From: Cercis canadensis
Lineage: Eukaryota > Streptophyta > Magnoliopsida > Fabales > Fabaceae
Assembly: GCA_003255065.1 (NCBI GenBank)
Contig: QAOA01001143.1
Span: 16,599-80,598, forward strand
DNA: 64,000 nucleotides
Direction: 5' to 3'
Both the position numbers and the translations under genes were made by a program. The notes below the pieces were generated by a model. That model worked only from the letters and a program-made list of their open reading frames with translations. It was not told where the DNA came from and made no database searches. How positions within the stretch are numbered: the first letter of the stretch is position 1; every line of letters starts with the position of its first letter. This document shows, in pieces, positions 1-11,626 of the stretch.

Positions 1-469
1 TTTTTCCCTTAAGATCTACCAAAATGCTCCTCAACCTAAAAGCTTCTGCTTCAAGTAGTGCCTTTCCTTGTAGTTTCCTAACTAACTGTTGATTCAGCAG
101 ACGTAATTTCTTAACTTCCTCCTCTAAGTAAGCTGTGTGTGCCTTCTTCTTCTCCCGATACTTTCGAACTGCTTCTCTGTTACCTGCAGGCCTTTTTGAT
201 TTAGAGCTGGTATGCTCTTTATCATTTGGGTGATCCTCTTCTTCAGATGGAAAAACTTGGGTGTGAGTGTGATAGCATGTATGTGTATGTGCTGCATCCG
301 GGCCAGGGGGGTTGCAAGTGTGAGTGTGAGTGCAAGTTCTGGTGTTCTTCAAGAATTCACTAATTGTATTCACAGATGTTGAAGCCTGAAAATTGCTAGA
401 TGATTCTGGATTCGACAACAGAACATTATCTGAAAGCTTATCTGAAAGCTCAATATCTCCATCATCCAT
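1..469 (-). CDS. Group-F bZIP transcription factor with Cys/His zinc-sensor motif (5' part, runs off window)
   Basis: First 156 residues of a bZIP protein; the ATG at 469 is preceded by an in-frame TAA 27 bases upstream. After an acidic/Ser-rich start, residues 46-69 form a Cys/His cluster (CTHTHTC, then HTHTCYHTHT), the zinc-sensor motif of the Arabidopsis bZIP19/bZIP23/bZIP24 group. The basic region begins at N97 (NREAVRKYREKKK, fitting N-x7-R-x9-L), followed by zipper leucines L115, L122 and L129. In Arabidopsis, bZIP19 and bZIP23 are nuclear activators of zinc-deficiency genes such as ZIP transporters, and bZIP24 is linked to salt response; I cannot tell which is the orthologue. The C-terminal part lies outside the window. 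It is unrelated to the NLR cluster and probably marks its edge. Confidence 0.92.
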   Translation of the reverse strand, partial: MDDGDIELSDKLSDNVLLSNPESSSNFQASTSVNTISEFLKNTRTCTHTHTCNPPGPDAAHTHTCYHTHTQVFPSEEEDHPNDKEHTSSKSKRPAGNREAVRKYREKKKAHTAYLEEEVKKLRLLNQQLVRKLQGKALLEAEAFRLRSILVDLKGK

Positions 470-1260
470 ATTATCTTTCTCTACTTTGAATGAAGTTTAG
501 TCGCAGTCTATCAACACAAGAGCATATCTGCAACATCCAATTTTGACATTACCGGTCACTAATAAGAAATAAAAATGGAATAAACCAAATAACTTCCAAA
601 TATCTCAAAAGCACGAGCCAATTATTGTCTTTAGATTACATAAATGAAGAATATATGCAAAGAAGCACAGACCCTGAACAAAACTGTTTGTCACCAATCA
701 CCATTCCCCAAATTCATTGGTAGTTTCTGATCAAAGAACAAATGTAACTTACCCACTTGCCCTAAAAATAAAGTCAAATACTATGCTCAATCTAGATGTT
801 TAAGAGTAAAGATTCCAAAAGCAGCTTTTTGAGCAATTTGTAGATTACCCAGATGGATTCTCTCCATGATAATACAGAATTGAGCATAAAGACTAGATTT
901 TGAAGTTGAAACGCTAAGTTAGGGGAGCGAATCCAAGGTCAAGTGGGGTGGGGCACGATGACAGAACATAAAAGAAGAAATTTTTATGCAGAATCAGAGA
1001 AAAGAGCCAATAAGGGAACAATCGGATAAAGAAGTATCCGAAGCAGAAAGAGTGCGCTTTCTTCTGTTTTCCGTTAATTAAAGTCCAAATTGATTTACCT
1101 GGCCTTTTGTAGACTCCTGATCCATTCCATGATAGTTTCAAGTATTTTCTACAGCATGTCCATGGGAACAAATAAGCATCCGTGAACTTTGAATTGCTAC
1201 ATAGCATACGGTTGTTGGATACTTCTCTGCTGGATTCTATAGGAAGTCAAACGAAACAAA
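470..1260 (-). promoter_or_regulatory. Putative 5' leader with leader intron of the bZIP gene
   Basis: On the minus strand, a good acceptor (GATGTTGCAG) ends at 528 and a good donor (GGCCAG/GTAAATC) lies at 1099/1098. A leader intron of about 570 bp between a 5' exon near 1099-1250 and the short exon 470-527 is therefore plausible. The splice calls are by eye. The 97-codon minus-strand reading frame at 914-1207 overlaps this leader and resembles nothing I know. Confidence 0.35.
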
Positions 1261-2246
1261 ATCTCAACTCGTAATCAGCACGGGACAGCCAAGGGCCTAT
1301 GCTTTTCCTCTTTTGACCATTATCAAGCCATAAAGTAGGGATCAACGAATAATAGATACAACAATCTGTTATCATCTGGCTTTTTTGTTATTCTTTGCAT
1401 TTTTACTAACACAATGCTTAACTTAATAAATTCCTTTACATTTTGTAGGACTCATCATATTATCAATCAGTTTACATGGGAAAAAAAAAAGATTTAAGAT
1501 ATTCATCTTTGAATAAATTATTGAAAAGTAGAATAATGAAAAAAACAAAGAGGAAAATAATAAATATAAGGAGTGAGAACAATAAAAAAGGTTAACTTAG
1601 CGATAATAAAAATTAGTTTATTTTAATGAAAAAATATTTATTAATTTATTTTAATTTTTAAATTATAATTCTTACTTCAAATTCTAATTGATTTGCATAA
1701 ATTGTTGTAAAAACAATAAGTTGTTTATACAAATATTTGAAACAAAATATGCACTTTAAATAAAATTCTCCTTTCTTTATATTGATAATGAAGATATTAA
1801 AAAACAGAGTAGTTGGACTATTGAGATATCTCTAATAAGCTTTTTTTTCCCCTAATTAAATGATTCTCACTTCAGTCCTTGTCTTTATTTTATCATTTTG
1901 ACTAGAATGTGTACTTGGGTTTTCTACCTTTTATTTCTGTGACTCTGTTTCCGTATCTTTAATCATAGTTAAAAAAAAAAAAAACTCATTTGAGGTCAAG
2001 GAGGCAGAAAAATAAGAAGCAGGAAAAAGAATTAGGGCACTTTCTCATTCGGGGGAGCAAAACCATCTTTCAATAATAGAGGAAAATGAGAGCTCTTACA
2101 CGATATTGTGCTGGAAATCTACATTCACTGGCTGAGATTAGCCTCAAAAGCGTTTTCCAAATAAAAAAACTTGGTCAAATAACAACTCTAGGTGGAGCAG
2201 ATTCTTAAAACTTACAACAGCCTATATTAGCAGAAAGTAAAAAAAA
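1261..2246. other. AT-rich intergenic stretch
   Basis: Poly-A/T tracts and low-complexity sequence. I see no gene, RNA or recognisable element. Confidence 0.6.
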
Positions 2247-2994
2247 GAATACATAAGATCTACAGAAGCTCCCACTACTGTTTACATGGCACAATGTGGT
2301 TTGTTGAATTCTGAATCTTAACGAGCTAAGCCTCAAGAAGCTTTACAGTAGCCATTCTCGGTTGAATTCATATTAATATCTCAAGCATGTTCCATTTCCA
2401 TTTCATCTCCAGATTCAGCTCAATATAGTTTTGAAAAATAAGTCAAATATCCTATCACAGCTTAAACTGAATTTCCTTCTTTCAGAAGTCTAACCTCATC
2501 ACAGCATCAGTGCCAATTGGGATAGTAAAACAGCAAACTTAAACCTGCAGAATCAAAAAGACTGGAAATGAGTAATGCTTTACAATATACATATCATCCA
2601 TTAAGATGTGTAATTTTTAACTTAACAAAGAATACATAAGATCTACAGAAGTCCCACTACTGTTTACATGGTACTGTGTAACAGTGTGGTTTGTAGCTAA
2701 GCCTCAAGAAGCTTCATTGTAGCCACTCTCGGTTTAATTCATATTAATGTCTCAAACATGTTCCATTTTCATTTCATCTTCCATGCACTAATGGCTGGCA
2801 AGAGATTCATCTCAATATAGTGTTGGAAAAATAAGTCAAATATCCTATCTCAACTTAAATTGATTTTCCTTCTTTCAGAAGTCTAACCTCATCAAAGCAT
2901 CAGTGCGAATTGGGATGGTTAAACAGCAACTTGCAACCTGCAGAGAAACAAAAATACTGGAAATGAATAATGCTTTGCAATATACATAATTCAT
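2247..2994. repeat. Diverged tandem direct repeat, two copies of about 355 bp
   Basis: Copy 1 (about 2247-2598) and copy 2 (about 2628-2994) share the same order of blocks: AGATCTACAGAAG near the start, AGCCTCAAGAAGCTT in the middle, TTCAGAAGTCTAACCTCATC towards the end. A 30 bp spacer separates them, and small indels and scattered mismatches (roughly 85% identity by eye) show an old duplication. It lies about 2 kb beyond the stop of NLR-A. On the minus strand each copy contains a CTGCAG-type acceptor, so these could be duplicated 3'-UTR exons of that gene or of a lost neighbour; this is inference. Confidence 0.7.
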
Positions 2995-3934
2995 TAGATC
3001 AGAATCACTCCTAAACTGGGTACTCATCAGAAATACAATATCAGAGCACATTTTCCACTTCTTAGTGGCAATCTTGGGCCAATCCAATAAGATAATGGCA
3101 GAGTGCATACAGCTGCTTTTATCATATAGAAATATTCAGTGTGTATCTAACGTAAGGAAAGTTTTCTTACATCTTCAGATAGCAAAAGTTCATATAAGCA
3201 AGCAATTAATGCCTTCTCCTATAACTTTAGTCAGCTCAAGGGGATCCATAGTAGTCGTAATGATATAGTAGGCTTTTAACTAATGCAAATTAACCTGTTT
3301 TGTTGTAACATGGCAGTGCACAGAACAATAAATCCCAAGCAGCTGGCCATACCTTTTAGCCTACACTTAATTAGTCACTAGAAACTAAGACTCAAACATA
3401 TATAATACACTTCTATTATAAGTCAAACCAATAACCAAAAGCAGAAATCTGAAGAAACGCTTACTTCTGCTTCAACAACTTCAGTCATTTGTCATATAGG
3501 CAAGAAGAACCTGTATTTTTGACCTCTGCTTTGCCTGCAATATTCAACAGACCTTTAGTTGAAAGGAATGATGAATTGATGAATTACTTGCACTATATGA
3601 AGATCATTCTTGGCAGGGATCAACATACACTAACATCAAGATGGGTTTCCCCATTAAAAAAACCACAAATTAGCATAATTGCTGACCACATACTTCCGAT
3701 TAACTTCTAAATATGCATCTAGAGATTGTGCATTGGCTTTATCTGGAGTTGAGATTTGTTAGACTAGGTCTTGGGCCTGGTGACATGGTTTGAAATTGTT
3801 TCTTTGGAAGTAAATCAGAAGTACAAATAAGTTTTGGCCATGTGATATTTTGCACATGAATGGTGAGGATTAATCTTTAAGACAAATTGGTGAATCATAT
3901 ATTTAGTGCATGTTTGTTTTTACTTGAGCTAGGA
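2995..3934. other. Intergenic stretch, nothing recognised
   Basis: Contains only short open frames on both strands (for example 3065-3268 and 3489-3710) with no family resemblance. Confidence 0.5.
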
Positions 3935-4025
3935 ATCTTGAGACAAATAACTAAATCATTCTTGTCTTTACTTCTAATGGAGGACACCTTGGGATAATCA
4001 GCAGCAAAAGAGAGGAAGGCAGCCA
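3935..4025 (-). pseudogene. Relic of an NLR C-terminal LRR
   Basis: Read on the minus strand, this stretch gives GLPSSLLLLIIPRCPPLEV. That matches the last-LRR signature of the local NLRs (LPSSLSLLSILECPKLK in NLR-A). The surrounding bases also resemble the 3' end of NLR-A (the AGAGAGGAAGG block at 4012 and at 5057). No start or NB-ARC remains nearby. It is probably the leftover of a deleted gene or of a partial duplication of the NLR-A 3' end. Confidence 0.45.
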
Positions 4026-4953
4026 CAAACATCAATGACTGGAGTTAACAGTAAGCAAATAGTTATCCGGTATTCCTGCAACATAAAATTGAGCAAATAG
4101 TTAAAGCAAATAATAACCAATCGATAGATGATTGTAGATTAAATATATGAAAATCAAGCAAGATACTTTTGCTTATTAAAAAGGAGTTGAGTAATCTTCA
4201 CCTGATGTTGGATTCCAGGGCTTGTTTTTCTTGGCACAGCTCATATTGCAACTTGTTGATTCATCTTCAATGCGGGGATAATGGCAATTGTGGATGATTA
4301 TTTCCCTGTCTGATGCTGATACCATGCTGCTTATGGAAGACTCCTCCGTACATTCAGCAAAAAAAGAAAGGAAATAGTAACAAGATGTGCAGAGAACAAA
4401 AATCTCCAATTGTTGTATGATCCCTGTGGCTTTTCTTCAACAATAAGCTTTAGATCTAACTCTGCCATGCAATGTAACATTAGAATATAGTTAAGAGGAA
4501 TAATCAATTGATGAATTATTTTACTTGTACCAAATGAAGATCAACCAAGGGCCATTGCTTATTGACCTATGAAATCTCTTGCGTTCTTATACTTACAATT
4601 TGGGTAACAGAGGATATGCCTCATGATACAGAAGCTAATGGAGCAGCTGACTACTTAGAGATTGAGAAGTAGAGAACAATGTTAATTGGTTGTATGTATC
4701 AGTGGTGTGAATAATTTGTTGGCTATGTTAAGTACTATATGTAAGTACTGATACTGATGAGGATCAACCTTTGACAAGATTATTTGAATTATATATGGTG
4801 ATCATCTAGTTGATTACTATGAAGTTACAATATAACGCACACATATTTGATCATTTGTCATCTTCTTTAGTGATACATGTAAAGGAAAAAGGAGTTGAGT
4901 AACTTGTACCTCTCATGGGAATATCTGATGCTTCCTTTTCATCTGATGATGGC
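4026..4953. other. 3' flank of NLR-A
   Basis: Probably the 3' UTR or downstream region of NLR-A. A donor-like AG/GTACAAG lies about 40 bp past its stop (minus strand), so a 3'-UTR intron is possible. The 77-codon minus-strand frame at 4176-4409 is not recognised. Confidence 0.35.
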
Positions 4954-7900
4954 TCATATTATTAGTTCTCCATCTTTCTCTATGACAGGGATATGAGCAA
5001 GCTTGGACCAATCTTGATCTTTTAATTTGGGACACTCCAAGATACTTAGCAATGAAAGAGAGGAAGGTAGCCTGTCTTTCGGCAGGGACTCAAGGCACTG
5101 ACAATATTTAATGTAGAGTTCTCTCAGAGAGGTTAGGTGTTGAAGCCCATCTGGCAAGGACTTAAGGTTCATATTTCTGGTGATGTGGAGCTCTTTGAGA
5201 GAGGTAACATGTTGAAGCCCATTTGGAAATGACAGTAGGCTTGAACAACTTCCGATATGGAGCTGTTGGAGAGAAGTGGGCAGCAGTCGGTCCTTGAGCA
5301 AAGTATTAATAATACCATCACCACCCACATAAATTCTTTTTAAATTGCGGGGCAAATTGCCTTGAGGAAATGAGGCAAGATTCTGAAGCCCAGAGAGTTT
5401 CATAGAATGAAGCGAGGTGAGATTGTCAATCCGTTTCGGCAGTGACTCCAGAGTTGCACAGTAGCAAACCTCCAACTCTCTTAGGTTGTGAGTGGGCAAT
5501 ACACCTTGTGGAAAGGACTTGAGAAAATTACAACTACGTATTCTCAAGATTTCAAGAAGTGACAGACTCTCGGTATGGGCTGAGCTTTCCAAAATGGAAA
5601 GAGATCTGAGATTTCGACATCCACTGATAGAAAGCTCTTTGAGGGCAGGAAAACAGCCTAGGGGAAAGCATGTTAGAGAGTGACGACAACTTTTTCTTAT
5701 ATGCAATGTCTCAAGTGATGTGTAATTGCACCAGGTTTCATGCGGTAAGAATTCTAATTTCTTACAGTAGTGGATTTCAAGTGATTGTAATGAAGTTGGC
5801 AAACCATCTGCTGGGAATGACACGAGAGATTGAATATTACATAGAGACAAGTGTCGAAGGCAATTGCTGCTGAGAGTCATTTGAGGCAAACATGGCACAC
5901 TATCACAGGTCGAGATGCTTAGTCGCTTTACTGACAAGTGATCAAGTATAGACATTGAATGTGGACCTCCTTTGTCAATGATTAAACTTTCAACTGATGA
6001 AATCAAATGGAGAGAAGATAGTTCCTTGACTTCCAGTTGAGGACAACGAATTATGGATATAGCCAACCAAGAAGGGAGATGATGTGGTAAATATCCCTTC
6101 AGTTTTGGGCAGCCGTTTAATTTTAGATATTTAAGAGAAGGAAAAGGGAATCTGACATCTTCCCCTTCCAACTGAAGCCATTCTTCCCAATTAGGCATAT
6201 CTTCAATCTCCAACTCCTCAAGGGAAGGAAATGATTGAAATGAAGAGCAACCACTGCCATAGAAGTCAGTATCAATAATCCTTACTGATTGGAGTCCCCA
6301 AATCTTCAATTGCTTGAGAGCAGGTAACTGCCCAAGTGGTGGCAGTGACCAACAATAATCACAATAGATGATTTCCAGCACTACCATGTTAGAAAATGTA
6401 GGATCTCCTAAACAACTTGGGAAGCTGGTTCCACCATAGGATAAGAGAGTAAGTTCCCTCAAGTTTGTAGAAGGTTGCAGCTGCTCTAGTACATCTTTTG
6501 CAATCAGTGAATCCTCAGTGTTGTTGCCCCAACCCCAGTCTAATTGTAGCTTCTCTATATGATCTTTTTTTCTCAAGTTGACCTCCAAAGCATCCATGGA
6601 ATCAACAACATTTCCCAGCCCCTCAATGCAAACTGTGCCTTGAATATGAGGAAACTCTCTCAGCTCTCTAACCCTTAATCCGTCATGTTGTCTGCCGACA
6701 ATAAATTTAGTCCAACTTTGGAAAATTTGTGAGCTGCAGATCTGTAGTGGTGGCATCTCCTTCACAACAAATCCAATTAAAGTTTGCAGATTTTGTAATT
6801 CGCTAATCTGCGGCATTTCCTTCAACATAGTGCCAATAATATCAAGATGGCGTAGATTGACTAGTTTTCCAATCTTTGCTGGAAATTCAATCAGACCATA
6901 ACAGTTTGATAAAATTAAGGTCTGCAAATTGTAAAGCATGCATATTTCCTCAGGCAACCTTTTGATTGCAGTCTTGGAGAGGTCCAGATATCGCAAGTGC
7001 ACCAAATTGCTGATTGAATTGGGTAGCTCAGTGATATTTGAATATCCTGACAAACACAAAACGCGTAAGGATCCGAGTTCTGGTAGCAAATCATTAAGCA
7101 CCTTTGTGTTCAAGCAGCATCCATAAACTTTGAAATTTGGAAGTGCTAGGAAGCTTCGCATGCCTTTTAATCCATTAAAGGTCTCAAATTTTTGGAAAGT
7201 ATCATATTGGCTCATTTGATATGATAAATGACGAACATTTTCTGGGATCTTTCCATCTTCATATCTAAAACAACTATTTCCAGATACAATTGTAGCTAGA
7301 TCATGGACGAGGTCATGCATGACAAACTGTTCTCCAGAATCATAATTAAATTGTTGAATTAATGATCTTGATACCAATTCAACAAAATACTCATCACCAA
7401 CATCCTCCATTCTTTTCTCACCCTGAGATTGCTGAACCAGGCCTTCTGCCATCCACAACAAAACCAATTTCTTTCTATCCAATTCATAATCTTTTGGAAA
7501 AATTGAACAATAGGCAAAACATCTTTTTAAAGCAGCTGGGAGATAAAGATAGCTCAAATGCAATGCTGGTAGAACTTTATCATTAGTTAAATCCCATAGA
7601 TTGCTATTCAATATTCTATTCCATTCATGAGCATCAACTTTAGAACGCAAGAGTCCTCCAAGTGTTTTAGCAGCGATTGGTAGGCCACCACATTTTCTCG
7701 CAATCTTTCTACCAATGGCTTCTAGGTTTTGATATTTGTTCAAGCCATCGTTTCCAAATGCATGTTTGGCAAGTATAGACCAACATTCTTCATCCACTAG
7801 AGGATCCAAAGTATGAATAGAAAATGTATGTGAAGCTTCTGCAACTTTGCGTTGGCGTGTTGTAACAACAATCCTACTTCCATTTTTTCCACTAGTGAAA

Positions 7901-8781
7901 GGAATAATTAGATCATTCCAATCACCATAATCATCATTCCACAAGTCATCCAACACAAACAAGAATTTTTTATCCCTCAAATTTTGCTTTAGTTCAACTT
8001 GAAGAAAATCTGGATCCCTCCTGTCATAAGTCTTGGAAGTTGCAGATTCTAGAAGAGTTTTGGTCACCTTAATAACATCAAAATTCTCGGAGACACATAC
8101 CCAAGCTTTTAGATCAAAATGATCTTGCACTTCCTTATGATTATAAAGAAGTTGAGCAAGAGTTGTTTTACCAACACCGCCCATGCCTAAAATTGTAACC
8201 ACGCCTATGTTATTACCATTTGCATCTTCATCTGATAGCAGCATTTTCAATAATTTCTCCTTATCTTGGTCTCTACCAACCATGAGTGATTCATTTACCA
8301 CCGAACTTGTAGGCGTTCTACGGGAAACTCTGCTAGTTACAGTTTTCAAATCAAGGATATCTCTTTGATTTGAAAAATGTGACAGCCTTCGAGACATGTC
8401 CTCCATTTTGGAATTGATGTCTTTATGGAATTGATTAAAAGGAGAAGAAAGGAATCTCCACACCTGATTGGTGACGTTTTGAGATTGTGCTTCCACCTTG
8501 CATCGCTGACAATGAGTGTCGATTTCATCCAGCAAGTCCTCTGCATCAAAAACTGCATCTTTCAACTCGTCAAGCCATTTTCTGACAAGAGGTTTAGTGA
8601 TCTGCTTCTCCTCTGCATCATCCAGCACAATATTGAGTGCCAACAATGTTATCTTCAACTCATTCAGGAGAGAAACATTCAGCATCTTGTTTGCAAAGAA
8701 ATCTTGGAACTCCCTTGAAGTAACTTTCTCTAATAAGAACTCCACAGAAGCAGAAAGAAATGCCTCTCCGACCAAAGCCAT
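4954..8781 (-). CDS. NLR-A: full-length CC-NB-ARC-LRR immune receptor, RPP13-like type
   Basis: Intracellular receptor of the plant CNL class, expected to sense pathogen effectors and trigger hypersensitive defence. The single open frame is 1275 aa. The Rx-type coiled coil spans residues 1-160, with the EDVID-type motif AEDLLDEI at 80-87. NB-ARC: P-loop GMGGVGKTT at 199-207, RNBS-A WVCVS at 227, kinase-2 FLFVLDDLW at 273-281, RNBS-B GSRIVVTTR at 301-309, GLPIA at 366, RNBS-D CFAYCSIFPK at 421 and MHD at 488-490. About 25 irregular LRRs follow from around 560 to the end. Every nucleotide-binding motif is canonical, so this is the best candidate for a working singleton here. The start MALVGEAFLS aligns with family starts. 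It is the outermost NLR on the bZIP side and runs parallel to NLR-B. Confidence 0.95.
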   Translation of the reverse strand: MALVGEAFLSASVEFLLEKVTSREFQDFFANKMLNVSLLNELKITLLALNIVLDDAEEKQITKPLVRKWLDELKDAVFDAEDLLDEIDTHCQRCKVEAQSQNVTNQVWRFLSSPFNQFHKDINSKMEDMSRRLSHFSNQRDILDLKTVTSRVSRRTPTSSVVNESLMVGRDQDKEKLLKMLLSDEDANGNNIGVVTILGMGGVGKTTLAQLLYNHKEVQDHFDLKAWVCVSENFDVIKVTKTLLESATSKTYDRRDPDFLQVELKQNLRDKKFLFVLDDLWNDDYGDWNDLIIPFTSGKNGSRIVVTTRQRKVAEASHTFSIHTLDPLVDEECWSILAKHAFGNDGLNKYQNLEAIGRKIARKCGGLPIAAKTLGGLLRSKVDAHEWNRILNSNLWDLTNDKVLPALHLSYLYLPAALKRCFAYCSIFPKDYELDRKKLVLLWMAEGLVQQSQGEKRMEDVGDEYFVELVSRSLIQQFNYDSGEQFVMHDLVHDLATIVSGNSCFRYEDGKIPENVRHLSYQMSQYDTFQKFETFNGLKGMRSFLALPNFKVYGCCLNTKVLNDLLPELGSLRVLCLSGYSNITELPNSISNLVHLRYLDLSKTAIKRLPEEICMLYNLQTLILSNCYGLIEFPAKIGKLVNLRHLDIIGTMLKEMPQISELQNLQTLIGFVVKEMPPLQICSSQIFQSWTKFIVGRQHDGLRVRELREFPHIQGTVCIEGLGNVVDSMDALEVNLRKKDHIEKLQLDWGWGNNTEDSLIAKDVLEQLQPSTNLRELTLLSYGGTSFPSCLGDPTFSNMVVLEIIYCDYCWSLPPLGQLPALKQLKIWGLQSVRIIDTDFYGSGCSSFQSFPSLEELEIEDMPNWEEWLQLEGEDVRFPFPSLKYLKLNGCPKLKGYLPHHLPSWLAISIIRCPQLEVKELSSLHLISSVESLIIDKGGPHSMSILDHLSVKRLSISTCDSVPCLPQMTLSSNCLRHLSLCNIQSLVSFPADGLPTSLQSLEIHYCKKLEFLPHETWCNYTSLETLHIRKSCRHSLTCFPLGCFPALKELSISGCRNLRSLSILESSAHTESLSLLEILRIRSCNFLKSFPQGVLPTHNLRELEVCYCATLESLPKRIDNLTSLHSMKLSGLQNLASFPQGNLPRNLKRIYVGGDGIINTLLKDRLLPTSLQQLHIGSCSSLLSFPNGLQHVTSLKELHITRNMNLKSLPDGLQHLTSLRELYIKYCQCLESLPKDRLPSSLSLLSILECPKLKDQDWSKLAHIPVIEKDGELII

Positions 8782-11292
8782 CTCTTCTCTGTCTCAACTC
8801 TCAAGCAGAACAGATTGACTAATAGCAATTCAGCTTAACGAGGTTGCTTATCTAAACATATAAATGGGAACCATGTAGTCCCCACATGAGAAAAGAATGA
8901 ACTTGGGTGATTCAGGGAAAGAACCACGAGATTGTAACAGAGAAATGGTTCACAATTTCTTGTCCTTTTTACGTTAAAGTAAAATGGGGCCTCAGTGCAT
9001 AAATGATCCCATTCGCAATAAAATCACCATCAAAATATAATGGTAGTTTGCCTTTACTTTTCCCTGTATGAGAGACTTGGATGATTAGTGAAAAGATCCA
9101 GGAGAGAGTAATTTAGCTTAACATATCTAAATTATTCTCTGTAAAACAAGGATAAGAAAAAATAAGTGTGAGAGAGAGAGAGAGAGGGAGTGGGGAGAAA
9201 AATTACATTTAACAAATAAGCCAAAATAATAATAAAAAAAAAGGGATTGCAGGGTTTCTTAAAAAAAAATTGAAGATTGCATTTTTTTAAAAATAATTTT
9301 GAAACAAGTTTTCTTTTTTTTTAAATTTTATGATGGTAAGGAAGTTTGAACTCCTCACAATTATATCACATACTTCACTTCTTTATTATTGTTTCTTAAA
9401 TATATTTTTTTGTTGATACATTAAAATTTTTAATTTTTGAATTATCATGTAATCTTGATCTAATCCGAAATAAATTATGTGATCTAATTTGTAAGCAACT
9501 TGATTTATGAGTGCCTAATATTTTAACATTTTATTCAATATACTATTATGACTATGGTCCCTTAGTTTACATATATCAACAATGAAAATACTCTCTTAAT
9601 CAATGACATATCTATGTTTAAGGTTATGGGGCAATTGCCCCCACTAACCACAAATTTTTCTTCATGATAATATTATAAAATTATATTTTTCCCCCATAAA
9701 TTTTTTGTAATTGCTTCCATAATAATTATTAATGAGACTAAAACAAAAAGATAATTTATTATTATCTTTTAAAATATTAGAGAATATAGATGTGAATGAC
9801 CATAATAATTTTTTTAATGGTGTACAATCATAATTATCTTAAATGTGACAATAATTAATAAATTTCTTAAAAGAAAATTACCATAGAAAATTATTTTTCT
9901 TTTTTTTCATTTTTAAATAAATAAAACTAAATTTTCTAACTGCATATATAAAAAAAAAATGGAGATTCAAACCTTATCTTTTTTTAAATTTTGCATGAAA
10001 TGTCATATTAATATATAAATAATTAAGATAACACTAAAAAATACAAGTATACATAACACAAATAGTTTAGAGATATCTCAAAAAGATTGAAGTCTCATGC
10101 TTGAATCTCTATTTTTTAATATTTGTAGCTAAAAATTTTAACTTATCTAATTTTAATGGTTAAAGATAACATTCAAAGAGTTTAATTATATGAAAATAAA
10201 TAATTTTAATATATATTGCCCCCACTAACCAAATTTTTTTGGATCCTGTCACTGCTCTTAATATTATTCTTTTCTTTTAGATTGAAAATTGGGTATTTGT
10301 CAAACAAAATTAAAGAAAAAAAGTGCAAACTTAGGATATTCTCAAGCATCTCCACCAAAACAAGCAAGTATGTATAAAATATTTGGATCATTGTCTGCAT
10401 AATAATACATAATTGAGCACAAAAACAAGATTTTGATGTAGAAACGATGAGTTGGGGCAGGGAATACAGGTTAAAGTGGGGAAGATGACATTCTATATAA
10501 TAGCAGAAATTTGGTAGGTCTGAATCATGATAATTTCAAGTATCTTCTACTGCTAGCCCATGAGAGCAAATATGGTTTATTTATTTGTGAAGATTAAATT
10601 TTCTCAATGTTATTCAAGAAATTAAGAATATATGAAAAATTAACTTTTTAACCTTTTAACTTAATAATTTACAAAACCAATTGATCATGTTTTAATTTCA
10701 CCAACCTGAGGGAATTATATTTTCCAATTTCTCATTGATCTTTTTACTTTTGATAATATTGTAGGGCAGTGGTATAATACAAGTCTTAGCTTAAGACAAT
10801 TCTCCATTTTCTTTCCATCCTTGGAGTAAATTTCATTTGCTGCAAGCATAGTGTTATAATAGGGTGCTGTCATTTCTGTTTGGCTTATATATTGTATACC
10901 AATAACTGCAAAGAATGATTAACTTGATGGACCATTTTACTTCTACATTAGATAGAGAGTTAGTGGCAAGCATCTAACTTATTGAAAGCTGTGGCCAAGT
11001 AAATGTTGACAATCATATTTATTGAGATCTTATAACTCTTCACCTCCAGGTTGACCAAATTTGCATTGGTTACAAATTGACATTATGTAAATGTGCAACA
11101 AACAGCCTTATAGTTACATGATTCTTACAAATGAAGCAGAGAAGCAATAAGATAGCAGTTAATTGTGAAAACCATGCTGCCAAAGGCCACATTATGTGAC
11201 TAAGCATAGCAGGAGCCATGCAAGTTTGTAACCATGCCTATTTTTTCTGCTTACTTCCAAGGACAAAATGAATCCTAAAAGGATGTGGTTGC
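8782..11292. other. AT-rich intergenic region between NLR-A and NLR-B with transposon debris
   Basis: Holds the NLR-A promoter (8782 onwards, with a CT-rich leader TCTCTTCTCTGTCTC next to the ATG), a (GA)9 microsatellite at 9170-9187, and two copies of a TTGCCCCCACTAACC motif at about 9638 and 10217 bounding an AT-rich block. That block may be a decayed transposable element; I cannot assign a family. No gene is recognised. Confidence 0.5.
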
Positions 11293-11316
11293 TCATACTA
11301 TCAGTTCTTCATCGAT
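11293..11316 (-). other. Possible orphaned 3' exon end of NLR-B
   Basis: On the minus strand a splice-acceptor-like GCATGCAG is followed by codons for IDEELIV and a TGA. This resembles the C-terminus of NLR-A (KDGELII-stop). A donor-like CTCAG/GTAATAG lies near 11569 on the same strand. In the present sequence the NLR-B frame stops before it, so this is either 3' UTR or a coding end cut off by a frameshift. Confidence 0.3.
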
Positions 11317-11626
11317 CTGCATGCAGAGACAAGAACATTACTCATAAATTGAAATTCAAAACCCCCTCGTACAAGTTCATATTACTCTTACAAAATATCA
11401 GATCATTAAAATAAACATCAAAATTGCAGAGATCAGAGTCATGACAGAATTCATATGCAGCAAGAACTGGCAGAATACGATGCCTTACTTGCTCAAAGAA
11501 AATGTTAAGTTAAAAGGGGTGACAAAGTAATAGTATCAAGTAGTAAAATTTAGGAAGAATTAGCTATTACCTGAGACTTAGTGAAGAAACAGAACCATCC
11601 ATTATTGTTGCATGAGATTGATGGAC

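Noticed and set aside
9590..10260. Named transposon between two TTGCCCCCACTAACC motifs
   Set aside because: The repeated motif is short and in direct orientation, and no terminal repeats, target-site duplication or coding remains could be seen.
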